64,000 nucleotides of DNA from Metallyticus violacea (taxonomy: Eukaryota > Arthropoda > Insecta > Mantodea > Metallyticidae): the NCBI GenBank assembly GCA_030762175.1, contig CM060833.1, positions 155,741,501 through 155,805,500 on the forward strand, read 5' to 3'. The notes below the pieces were generated by a model. It did no database searches. It had not been told where the DNA came from and worked only from the letters and a program-made list of their open reading frames with translations. Positions 35,219 through 48,062 of the stretch are shown here, piece by piece (position 1 is the first letter of the stretch; each line of letters begins with the position of its first letter). Made by a program: the position numbers and the translations under genes.

Positions 35219-38200
35219 TTGCATCACAAGCTCAAGGAACAATTAAATGACATAAATTCATGGCCTATGTACAAAAGTTTAAGGTAGTGAGAGACAAAAA
35301 CCTTTAAATTGTTCATAGCTCACCGAAATCTATGATAATTTTTAAAGGAAACTGGGAAATAGCAATCTGAGCCCATGTCAGATACAGCAGGTAAAATGGA
35401 CATTTTGTTTAAGATAGTGCATCTTAATCATATTTAAAGAAATTTTCCTCATTTTTAATTAAGATGTGTGAAAGGGTTGATATCTATAACAGGCCAGAAT
35501 GCTTAATGTGTATGCCAACAGTAGAATTGCAAGTGGTGCCTACAATTTCAAAAACATGATAGAAGCTCATTCTTTTGTTATAAAGGAAAACAAATTGGTG
35601 AAACAACTTTATAAATATATACTATTTACATCTGCATTATTATTTTCGAGATACATTGGTGATTCATTCATATTACTTTCTTCAAATTTTCTGAACTTTA
35701 TGGTTGCTACTGTAGGACCTATAACTTTCTTATGCGCATGTTCCATAGCCATGGAAGGAAATAAAAGCTTAATTCGTCAATAATAATTATATTATGTGAG
35801 GATTAAATATGGAATTTCATATTTTTGTGAGTTTGTATGAGCTTAAATGTGGTGTGCACATTAACTAATTTTATATATACTAATTTTATATGTACTTTAG
35901 TAGTAGTACTTTTAGAAATTTAAATTTTGACTTCTGAAAGTAACAGACTTACTATTACAGATAAAAAAATAAAATTTTAATAAAATAATTCATTTGTATT
36001 TGTTAATAGCTATTTATTTAGGTATAATGAGTACAGCTAAATAAATATTTAAAATTTCTGATGACGTTAAAAATGACTTTAATACTATCTTTTATTTTTA
36101 TAGTAAGGGGATATCCTTTAATGGATTTTTATTATTATTAAATGGGTGTTTGATTTTTTTTCTTTAAATTTCCATGTATAATATTTGATTTGTTTCATGT
36201 TTAACTGAAACAAATCTTTATCCAGAAACATTGCATTAATAATCTTGAAGTGTGAATGGCTTGAATAAACAATATATTTCAGAAATAAAATATGCCTAAT
36301 TAAAAATTGCTAGAAAAGTTTCCCATTCTTAAATAGATTCCTTTTTTAAACAAATAACAGATATGAAAAAGTTCTTTTACAAGTAAAAGCAGAAATATCT
36401 CTATAAGGCTTCCTTTATTGGGCAGTAGTTTGTTAAAAGAAGTTACTTTACTGAAAACTACTACATTCAAAATTATCAGTAGCACAATTAAGCAACTTAA
36501 TTTTTAATATAGATAGCTTAGGGTTGTTCAGAGTAGGATTCTCTTGGAGCTTTCTTCAGAAACTTTCTGTAAACAAAGATGTAAATGTTGTTGCTGGAAT
36601 AAGTTGTGAGAGAATATGATAGAAAGAAGATAAGGAAGTCAGTTTATTAATAATATCTACTTTGTTTTAAATAATTAAATATTACAAAAAAGAGCTTAGT
36701 TCTATATATTTGTCTCTTTGATCTATTGCTGTTATTAGGAATATGTAGTACATATTGGTGTATGTCCAAAGGGCTGAAAAATATTCACAACAGTTGCCAA
36801 CAGGAACATTTCATATGTTTAACCCTTGGTTTGCACTTTACATCACAATTCTTGACCAGACGAGCTTCCTTAATAATAAAAAAAAACTAATATAAATATA
36901 AATAAAATTGTTATAGTTTATTTATTCCAGAGATTTATAGCACTGTTTGTGCAAAATTACAAAAAGCATTAATTTTATGTAAGAATATTGGCATTAAAAT
37001 GGCCTTGACATTTTCCAAGAATGTAATTTTAACCCTTTTAACATTAATCTTTTGGAGTATCATTAAAATGTATTGTAATTTTGTTCATATTCAATTCCAT
37101 ATAGCAAAATCAAAGTTCTTCAGCTTGAAATCTTAAATTTCTTTTGTATAGCTGTTATGATTCATTGATACTGATTTTCTATAGGTAATATTCATTAATA
37201 ATATTAATATTATATAATAAGTACCTACAGCTATTCCTAGCAGACATTTTCATATTACATTTTGTGTTATGCAAGTAAGAATGTAATGCTCTAGAATAAT
37301 TTATAAAAATGATCACCAAATAATGAGGCATAACTGCTTCACAATTTAGAATGTTAACAATAAAGAACAATAGATGGTTGGCCCTAAAGAATAATACTTC
37401 AGTTCTATTCATGTCATTTGTCTTAATGTTAACAAATTTAACTTAATTAGTAAAATTATACAGGTAACTACTTGTTCAATAAAGGGAACTAAGGTAAATT
37501 TCATATTAAAATGCAAATATCCCTTTGCCAGTTTCCCATCTTAGCTATAATCTTATACTGAAGGAGTAATGGAATTATGTCTCACAAATTGCTCAGGCTG
37601 AAACAAGTCAAGTAGCAGCATTTATATTGTTTTTTATATAAGATAAACTGCATGTTTTAGCAATCAATAAGATTAAAGTATGCAGACTTTAGATGAATTA
37701 AAATTACAGTACCGCTTTTTAATAATATTTTCTGCTATTTGCTATCTGAAGCTTTTTATTAAAAGAAATTATAAATATAAAAAGAGTACACAAGCTCTCT
37801 GAATGTAAATTATGCATATAAAATGTTTGGAGAAAATTATAAAACAGCATTAATTTAAATAGGTCCATATTAATAGTAATTCCATGAAAAACCAACATAC
37901 CCATGAAATTTCCTTGACTCAATTTTTGTTTTTAATTTATGTAATTGTTCATTGGAAGATAAAACATATTATTGCAAATTGTTATCATATTTGAATAAGT
38001 TGACTAAAGAAATACAGAGCGTGCCAAAAATTGCTGTTGAAAGGTATAAAACTCCAGAATGTTTTATGAAAATTCTCCTAAACAATGCAACCTAGAGGAT
38101 TGTTTTTTATTTCTTATTAAAAAAATATAAAAATTACTTTCAAACCATATAAAAGATTCTTAACAATATCAACTACATTATAGTAAAAAATAATGAAAAA

Positions 38201-38304
38201 CAAAAGATATATTTCTTTTTTCTTTTAAAATACCCTTTTTGACTTTCCTGAACTTTGGTGAAATTGTCATCAATATATTCTTCTCCTTACAATCAAAATT
38301 TTGT
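35219..38304. other. AT-rich intergenic DNA after the phosphatase stop
   Basis: Probable 3' UTR at the start, with an ATTAAA near 35241 and AATAAA-like motifs near 35757 and 35966 as candidate polyadenylation signals. Beyond this I see no recognisable coding frame. CpG is scarce. Confidence 0.5.
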
Positions 38305-38592
38305 CCTGGTTCTGGTGGTGTACTGGTAATCATATTTGCCCCCTAAACCCAAGATTGCAGGTTCAATCCCAGTCAGGATCATTTTTGGGTATAAAAATCC
38401 TAAGTATGGCTGCCTTTGGAAGGGAAGTAAAGCCAGGGTTCTATGTTGTAGATTTACAGTATATAAAAGAACCTCAAGCCTGAAAGAAGAGACCTCTGAG
38501 CAAAATTTATCGGCCACTTCAAGCCCTGAATTCAATGGGAAGCTGATGACTTGCGATATTAAGGAATGTCTGTAAATAAACCGAATCAACAA
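38305..38592 (+). mobile_element. SINE family 2, full length, CpG-decayed
   Basis: Head gttctggtggtgtactggta and all body blocks are present, but sites that are CpG in other copies are TpG or CpA here (for example caggttcaatcccagtcagg in place of cgggttcgaacccggccagg). Confidence 0.9.
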
Positions 38593-38635
38593 CATTAAAA
38601 ATAAGGATGGAACATCAATAGCTAGAGGATTTTTT

Positions 38636-38697
38636 TTTTTGAGTAATGTTTAACACTTGTTTTTACTACTGAGGCACCATAGGCAGCAGCTAGAGGA
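38636..38697 (-). mobile_element. SINE family 1, 3' scrap
   Basis: agtaatgtttaacacttgtt then ctgaggcaccataggc matches the tail end of family 1 in reverse. Confidence 0.7.
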
Positions 38698-39369
38698 GTG
38701 ATGACTTATTTTATGAGTATACCGAAAACCATAAGTTTTGCATAATATAGCACATTAGACTTTTAACTAATCTGGAATATAGCAAACAATTATCAATATT
38801 TCATTAAAAGTTATTTTACATTTGCAATTGAAGGCTACTTAACCCTTTAATATTCTGAGCCCTATTATGATCATGGATTCACTTTCCACTTAGTTTCTTT
38901 ACAATGCATAATCCTGGAGATCATTGTCTATTAATTAGATCAATTTAAGAATGATGAGTAACATTGTCCACTTATATTGTTATGCCACTGCCTTATATCA
39001 ATTGTGGTACAGCTTTATTTTTGGCTAGTGATGTTGCAGATGAAAAATGACAAAACTCTCCAAGTAAATTTCCTATTTTGTTTATATTTTAATTGTGTAA
39101 TACATCAGTTTTACTTATTCTGAATATTTTAATTTTCTTTGTACTTTAAAATTAAACTATAGATTGCTGCATGTATGTCACTACATTCATCTGAAACATA
39201 ATGTGTTCATATGAACATGTTAGGCATAAGAATATACAGTACACATATTCCATGTTCATGCTGGTGTTATCTTAGATGTTGTTCTACCAGTGTAATTATA
39301 TTATAATATAATTTGTTTGAAAATTATGTTATTATTATATAAAATATCACATACCCTATACAGTTTCTA

Positions 39370-40200
39370 AAAGGGAACAATCCTCTAGAAAACCTGAACA
39401 TTCTTGAACCTGATGAGCCAATAGGAGATTTTAATAATATTTTTAGAGAGCTTTCATAGCCAGCCTATTCATTTTGGCTATAAAGTTTCATGTCTGAATA
39501 TTGATAAAATTTGACATTTTTAAACAAAAAATTCTTGTGGCTATTTGAAATATGAGAAATACTTGGAAATTCTGCTGCTTCAATGTTGGAGAAGCTCAGT
39601 GAGCTTCCTGATCATATTTTATTTGCCCTTCTGATTATAATTTGATAATCTTTTTCTGAGATGGAATTGCTACTTGTGGCTGAAAATTTATCAATATGGT
39701 ACTTCAGCATGATTAGAGACAACAGAACTTATAAAGAATATTCTCTCATGTCTTTAAAAAAATTAACGTACTTGTGATATGCCAGAGAAATCTGATGGTA
39801 TAAATATTGTTCATTGGACAGATAATTCAATGATTACGATATGGAAGATTCTTAAGTATCATGATATTGACAAGAAGGAAAATAAAAGTGTCAATCTACT
39901 GGCTTACAATGTAGTACTAAGGAAAACTGATAGACTAAAATTTGAGAACAAAAGAAATGGTGGTTGATTTGTTCAAAATAATGCAGAAGTATCAATTCAT
40001 AATTTCTGGTTACTTCTAAAGAAATCTGGGAACAATATTTCATATCTCGACTGTTATGTTACTATCCAAAGTGGAAACTTGGAAGGATTTTATCCAGTGA
40101 GCACATCTTTTGTGTGGAAACCATAACTTCACTCTTTACTCTTTGTATTTCAAGTTTTGTAATAGTCTACAATGTATTGCATGGTCTCCATTGTTTTCTG
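39370..40200 (+). mobile_element. piggyBac relic B
   Basis: Frames broken by stops read PIHFGYKVSCLNID (the RFGYK.W.L block), then a LP.H...FDNLF-like stretch at about 39600-39660, SDGINIVHWTDNSMITIWKI at 39793, and KRNGGVDLFKIMQKYQF at about 39950 after a stop, matching the order of piggyBac transposase blocks (GGVD). It belongs to a different lineage from relic A. No terminal repeats were found. Confidence 0.65.
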
Positions 40201-41279
40201 TAACAGTTGTATTATTTAATGCTCATAATTGTATACCTTAAGTGCACAAGTAAACAAATAAATATACTGAATTTAAAAAAGTATATAGCTAATTAAATGT
40301 CTTGTCCTGAAATGAAGACATTGATAAAATTTAGGGTGCCAGCTATTGAAACTTAATAAAATACATTTATAATTAGCAACATTCTTATATATGAAGTTTA
40401 TGTTTGCTAAATTTCAAACCTATAATATCAATGATAATGAATTAAGTTTTTCAAATGACATGGAATAAAGGCACTTACAGTTTAGTGCACACTTTACCTA
40501 GCATTTCTACATTAGCAGGAAAATTACTGGAGATCTCAGGATAAGTTTTAGTGAGTTAACTGAGGAGTATGGTAGTAGAAACATTTCTACCAAATTTTAA
40601 ACACTACTGAAGACACTATATAAAAAAAAGATTTGAAATGTTTCAAATTCAAACATATATTAATCACAGCACTGGAATATTTGAGACTTTCTCTACTAGT
40701 GAAATAAAAGGGCATTTCTGTAACTGAAGTAAAAATAGTAATATTTAAAAAATAATAGTATATCTACATAAACTCTTCAATTAGGATGCTCAACTTTCAC
40801 ATTCTATATTGTGTATGCTAAAAACAAGAATGCCAAATTAATTGTATAACAATGGGCAGAACATGTACATCAAATGTTTAAAAAGTCTGAGATGGTGAAT
40901 GTCAATTTTTTTTCTTGAATGTGTTGGTTTTTCATGCAATGACTCAATACCAAGAATATTTCTATCCTGTCATTTCAGCAATTAAACTATGAAAAATTGC
41001 TAATATTCTTCTAAACAGGATTCCTTTAATCTCTGCATTAGATCTATTGATGATATGTTATATGCAAAAATATATCAAATTTCCAGTTTAGAAATGGAAA
41101 TACTGAAAATATTGCTTCTATAAGGGCCATTACTCAAAATGGTGCTTAAATATACTGATACCAATGTTTGAGAAAGGAAAGAAACCAAACCTTCGTTTAA
41201 TTCAGGCATAAATTTACTTAATACAACTTTAAAAAAGGTAATTAGAACCATTCAGTGTAAATTGTATGAAATATTGACA

Positions 41280-42420
41280 TTTGAAAATGAACAACAGTTT
41301 TCATAGTGAAAGATCGTATGCTGATGCGATGTTTGTAATACACAGATTATTGAAAAGGTATTGGAATACTAAAAACTGGCTTTTGTTTGCTTTATTGGCT
41401 TAGGTCATTTATATGATAGTATCAAAATTATATATGTTCTGAATATTTTATAGTCATTTGGATCCATATAAAGTAAGAACAAAAGCCAAAGAAAATTTAA
41501 ATACACCATTCCCAATGGTGAAAGTTGTTAGGAAGGTAATTCAGCTCCCTTATTATTTATGTTGATAATAAGGAATGAAATAATAAAAAAGATAAATATA
41601 TAAATATGCTATTATATGGGAAATTGGGAATCAAAAGTATATGCTATGCAGACAATGCAATTCTAAAAGCTGTAACTAAAGATGTTTTACAATCATTATT
41701 ATATCAGTTGTAATAACAAGAATTCAAAATTAAGATATCACATCAATCTATCAATCTAAAGTAATGACATTTCTGAGAGATCATCAAGTTCAAACCAATC
41801 GCGGAAAACAATGTAATTGAACAGTTACAAATATTTCAATATTTAGATGTTACCATATTCAGTTACAGAAGTCTTAATGAAAGTATCCTCTCAAGCAAAT
41901 AAAGCTAATAGAATAGCTGAATGTTTAAAGGATACAATTTGAAGAAGCAAACATTTTGGAAATGATACAAAAGTGTGTATTTATAATCTACATTCAAACC
42001 AATTTTGACATACACAGTAGAAGTCAGATTGATAAGCTCAAATATAACATATATTGGAAGTTGTGAAAGCAAAGTGCTGAGAGTAATTTCAAATAGAACA
42101 ATAAGAGTAGAGGTGAAACAATTATGAAGTAAATACTAATCAGATAACAGAATGGATAAAAAAAGACTAAAACAATGAAATGCATACTTACATCATAAAG
42201 ATGAAAAAATGACTTATAGAAATGGTAAGGAACAAATACTACACTGAAAATTAAATTATGGGTTGTTTTAAATGCAGATGGAAAGGTGGCTTAGAGACAA
42301 TGTGTTGAAGAACAGGCAATATGTCCATCCTGGAACAAGAAGAAGAAGACTTCTACAATGAACAAAAACTAAAGATGAGGATATGATAAGAGAAGAAGCA
42401 ATTGTTATCAATGCATAAAG
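41280..42420 (+). mobile_element. LINE reverse-transcriptase relic
   Basis: Degraded + strand frames: ERSYADAMFVIHRLLKR, then FIGLGHLYDSI (usually D.EKAYDS), APLLFML (L.P.LFN), YAMQTMQF or in another frame CYADNAIL (YADD box with Asn), and INLSKVMTFL-like text, then CESKVLRVISNRTI near 42080. The order fits the RT core to thumb of a non-LTR element. Many stops, CpG-poor, old. Confidence 0.65.
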
Positions 42421-45400
42421 TTAAAGATTATCTAATTAACTGCATCTCATCAACAAACAAATAAATATAACAAATATATTTTTATCTAATTTAGCTTCTT
42501 ACATTACACTGAATATAGTTTTAATCAAAAGAATAATTCTCCCAGTTTCTTTCCAATAATTTTCCTAGGGATTTTCCCCATTTTAAGTATCCAGGGAGCA
42601 CTGGCATCAGATAAATTAAAATTATATGTAATTATGAACAACTAGGCATTTGCTATTATCCAACTAAAGAAATGACATAGTGGAAAAGCATATATGATTA
42701 ATACTTTTCACTTAAGCTCTGTGCTTTAGAAGATAACAGAGAATGAATAAAACATATTTTTACCTCCGTCCATAACATAGTTTTCAAGAGAAAAATACTT
42801 TTTATACTCTAGTATGTTGAAAATGGTTGAAGTTCTTTCCCTGTATTACCATACAGTAATGGTACCATTCTCCCATGTTAACTGTTGCTTTCTTTGTATG
42901 CCTAAACTTCGTTGGTCTTATTGGATGAGTCATATGAGTACTAGTTAGTAAAAAGGTCAAAATTGTGACGTATGTCTATCTGTTATTTATGAATGTACTA
43001 ATGTCATCTTGCATGATAAGAGTTCACATAAAGAATACTCTGACAGATACTTTGAATTAGGTTTACAACAATTTTATTTGTTAATAAAAATTCCATTGAT
43101 CTTCATTGTTTACTTTTTTTGGTGTAAAAACTAAGCTATCTTAATTATGCAAGATTAAAATTATATTTATATAAATAGATGTAATGCACAACAAATACTT
43201 TATACTTAAGATTGAGATCACCTAAACATCAAGATAAAATTAAATATGTATTTAGCTTGTGCTGTTGATTTGATTATTTCGAGTTTCATTTAGAATACTT
43301 TGTTACCTGCATTAAGTTTTTCATTAATTTTTTCATATTCTGTAAAGGAAATTGCTAGTTAACTTGAAGATACTCCAAACTCATTTGTACATTATTAATC
43401 CATTGCATTCATTATGAAGACCCAAGTCAATTGGAATGGCATATTTAAATGTAAAACACTTAAAAATAAATTAATAAAATAAAACATCCTCAATTATATG
43501 GATGTTATTCATGTGCATGTAAAGTCCTACTGTAATAAGTGAACTTTAGAAGTACATACTACTGCCATTGTTTGCTAACCATCATCAATGAAAAGAATTA
43601 TGTAACTAGTTTTTAGTCATTTCAAGATTTTATTGCACAGATACTTGGCATTACTGAAACAAACAGTATTTTGAAAAGGCAAAATCATTTAGATTAACAT
43701 ATATTAATTAGCATGTTTCCTTTGATAGAATGTATGTTGCAAATTATCCTAAGCTAGCAGTCACCATCTCTGGAGCATATTCACTTGCAGTTTTAGAGCC
43801 AGAAAGAGATATGGCTTGCATCTTTCCGTTTTCTTCTGGTTTCTCACTGCTGTAAACTCCATTTTTATCCTTTAAACTTCTTCCATTACTTATCTAGTAA
43901 ATCCCCTGCCTTCTCAACAGATCTTAACTATATTATTGATTTGATTGAACTCACAATGATCAATTTCAATGTTGATAAAGAAATGTGGTGGATGTTTTTC
44001 TCTCTCATTTTTATCAGTTTCCAAATTAACTCAATGGCATTTGAATCTAGATGGTACGGAAGTAAATGAAATTATATAAAATCACTGTATTCCTGAATTT
44101 TGTTGATCGTATAGCCAGATTTTAATTAAGACTATTTCACTTGTTTGAGGACTTCTGCTTTTAGTATTTGTCTATCGACTATAAGCAAAGAACAAAATAA
44201 GTTGCTTTATTTTTAAAATAATTAGCTATGCATGTCATCTAGTAGCACATCTAAGAAAGTCATTTTACACAAATAAAATGCAGCTTTGTTACAAAATTGA
44301 TATATAGAAAGAAAGGTTATGCCAAGGAAGATCATTCTGTCTTGTTCATAATAGAAATATAACATTTTAATTCCAGATTACTTTGAAATAACATTCTATA
44401 TTTACCATATCAAAGATAGCTTTTGCCCATAATCATTGTTTAAAAACTTAATAATTAGTGAAGAATTTAGTGCTATAGAACCAAGTAAAAATGCTTAAAG
44501 CTAGGTAGTTAAAATGAAAACCCAATGAGCAATGAGTTGCAATAAAGGCTTCAGAGTTTATACCAATCACTTTTGCTTATTATTGTTGCAAAATAGATTG
44601 CACATTCTTAGGAAATTTTGTGGCTGTATAGTCATAGTAGTAGTGGTAGTAATTAAGTCGAGAACTAAAAGAATTAACAATCTGTTCACTATATTAATTT
44701 TTTGAACTCTTTATATTCTCACATACTGTTTAAATATCACAGCTGTAATTGTGGTTTATTTGTTACTTAAAATTATTTTTAGTTTTAAAAATGTAAAGAA
44801 CAAAGAAAAAAAAAACATAATGTAGGGATATATATTTATTACTATGTTCTTTTCCATTTGAAATCACTCTTTTCATCTATATTTTGATACTACTGACATT
44901 TAAATTTATATTGAACAAATTTAAAGTAATTTGGTTTCGAGGTTAAAAATGCTAATATTTCAAATCAATTTTAGGTAACTTAGAATATTCCTTGTCTGTG
45001 GTCTTCATATTCCTTTTCTTGAGTCATGACTGTATATTTGCTTTTAAATTATTAGAAGAAGGCGACTTATTTTCTTGTTTATTGCAGTGTAGCACATTGT
45101 TATGAACAACAAGATTCCCTTTTGATAGGCCAAATATCAACTCATTGTCATAATTTTCCTGAAATTATCAGTCCTTTTACTGTGATGAATGCATCAAATT
45201 TTAAGTCAAATTGAACATGCAACCAAAATAACCAATTTCCCCCCTAGCATGAACAAATATTAGGTGCTGTCCAGAGCTTTTATTTGTATACATAGGTACC
45301 TGGGAATGTATAACTTAAAAAATATGTATAAGATGTAGTGGGTATGAATCTATGCTTCATTCCCATACACAATAGATAAATTTTCTCCATTTTGATTCTT

Positions 45401-47740
45401 TTTCAGTACTTAAACATTTAATTCTTGTTGGCTATTATATCAAGGTGTTCAATTAGAAAACATTGATTGCTTTTAAAATGTTTAAATGTAATTCCTATAA
45501 ATTATGCATTTTTTGTTTCTGTGCTTCCAGTAAAACTGATCTTTTTAGTGCAAGATTTATGAAGTTTACACAGGTTGGAATTTCTTTATGAATTCCATTT
45601 TATACATGAATTTTTTTCAAATTATACATCTGTCTATTTCACCTACCTCAATCATATTAACTCTGATAGTTTTCCTTCTTTATGAGGATATTCATCTTGC
45701 TCACATCATTTTCTCTGAAATGTTCTTATTTCCTTATACTGCAACCATTCTACCTCTTCCTCAATGGAGATTTTCAAGTCATTTTTTTTCTCTCTGTAGT
45801 TGCAAACTTGATAACATTATAAATAATGCATAAAACTTTCTTGTTAATTATTTTCTCACATTTTCTATACATTAAGACCTGAGCGCAGGTGCCAGATTAT
45901 ATTACTGTATCTAGTATTGCCCAGGTGCTTTATATAAAAAGTAGACCCTAAGCTGAAATGGAGAAGGGGAGTATATAAGTAAAGAGGTGCACCATTGCTT
46001 CATTTACTTCTGACAATTATTAAACAGGGGTGTTGTAGACATTTTCTTGAGTAGTAATATCAAAATGCAGCAAAAGTAAACTTTTTCTTGTTTTGGCCTT
46101 CAATAAAGATGGAGTTATTGAAAATCATTCTTTATGTTTCATTTGCTATGAAATGTACTTTAGTTTATTTAAAATGTGTTTTGTATTTAAGAAAATTCTC
46201 ATGTATGGAGACTTTTTAAATCATGTTCTGCATTTGTATCTGCTATAAATTACAAATTGAATTGACTTTTGAGTTCAAATAACTTTAGACTCAGAAAAAG
46301 ATGGAGATACAGAGAAATAAGCATCAGTTAATATGGGATAAAACTGTCACCATCATTATTCTCAATTTTCAGCATCTATGAGTTCCTATTATTATAACAA
46401 TTTCTTGCCTTAGACTTTGAAAACCTTGGCAAGTGAAACTCAGTGAAATTTCACTTTGATATTGTATGGTGTACTTACTGCATTTTTTTATTAGCATGAT
46501 TGCGATAGAAAATAAAACTCCAGTGTTACTGCAACTAAATACCTTTATTTTCATTTTTGAAGGACTTTTTAAAAGGAACCTAAAGCAATAAAAAAAAATT
46601 TAAAATATTGAACTTGGTAGGTACCATGAAAAAAGCACAGAGATCATGAAAAGTGTTTAACGGACTCCTTGCAGTTATGCTTATGATAATATGGTAATTT
46701 CTGCATAAAATCACTTAATTTTGAACAGTTGACTTTGACTATAAACTTTCAGAGATTTTTGAGAGAAAATGTTGTTTTCATCTAAAGGTTGCCAGCTGAA
46801 GTTAAACGCTCAGTAAAAGCAATTACAAATAATAAAAGTAATTTGAATTACATAAATGTTATAAGAGTTTGTTCTCATTTAGAAAAGAGTGCAATCCAAG
46901 GTTGAACAGATAAATAAAGCATATAAATAACTCACATAACTTTTCAGTCAAAGGCATGGTTATCATTTCACAAAAACAGACCAGTATTTTCCTAAAATCT
47001 ATAGAATTTTTCTCTTATTTTCTACATATACAACAACAAATTATTAATAAACAAATTATACTTACATATTAGGCATAACAGAACATTCAATATATTGCAG
47101 TTTCTGTAAATACATGAGCCATTAGCCATGAGCCATAAATATACTTCTTATGAAAACTATGACTTATGCTATATGTATAGTTAATATTCATAAACATTTC
47201 AAATATAAATTCATAACTAAATATTAAAACAATAAACAATATGTGCATATCAGAAAACATTTTGTAACCCGTATGAGGTAGGAGAAAATGAAGAAGAATT
47301 CTTTACATTTTTATTTGGCACTTTTTAATCATATACTTTATTTTATTTATATGGTTGGAAATATGGTTTTCACAGCAGTAAGCTTTGAGGAATCAAAATG
47401 ATAATTTAAATTAAAGACTTATAACTGGCAGGTCACTTCTGCAGATCATTACCAGGAAGTTAGTAAATAATCATCCTTTGTATGAGATCCATTTTGAACA
47501 ATGCTTTCTATTTTGCAAGCTATAAAAACTGACTGAGGGAGCTATAGATAGTATTATGTTGGCATGACAAAATTTTTGAAGAAAACATAAACCACCTTTT
47601 TCAAATATTTATCTGAAATACATACACATAATCATCATCATACTCTTTAGGTACTTATCTTTCTGGATCAGACCACTTGGCCTGTTCCATCTGTTCTGGA
47701 GAATTAGTTTTTGTAATTTGCATTTGAAATTTGAAATAGT
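42421..47740. other. AT-rich intergenic DNA, no feature recognised
   Basis: Short open frames (for example 45588-45833) have no recognisable product. CpG is rare throughout. Confidence 0.5.
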
Positions 47741-47744
47741 ACTA

Positions 47745-48062
47745 ATAACTCCCATTTTGAGTCCATGATCTTGTAGTCAGTGTTTGCCTGTAAACTTTGG
47801 AGGTCTTGGGTTTAAATCCTGTAAGATCAATTGACTGGTACGGTTTATTTCTGGAGTTTTTCCTTGCCCTGAAAAGGTACATGTGGTAACTTTTACCACT
47901 GTGGACTCTTAGGTTCATTTACAAGCTCATTTCATAGTCTCTTTACATCACTGTTATGAGGGAATTAAACAGTATTAAAAAATTCTCTTTCCAAAGGATG
48001 GCAATCTATTATTTAAAAAAAAAAAAAAATAATAAAAATGAAGGAAAGAAAGAAAGGAAGGA
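47745..48062 (+). mobile_element. Probable tRNA-derived SINE (family 3)
   Basis: A head with ccatgatcttgtagtcagtg (A-box-like) and cttgggtttaaatcctgt (B-box), followed by a body unlike families 1 and 2 and an A-rich tail with 15 A and gaaag repeats. Only one copy is in the window. Confidence 0.5.

Noticed and set aside
35499..35783. 94-codon open frame after the phosphatase gene
   Set aside because: No recognisable motif, in AT-rich DNA where such frames occur by chance, and no splice or promoter support.
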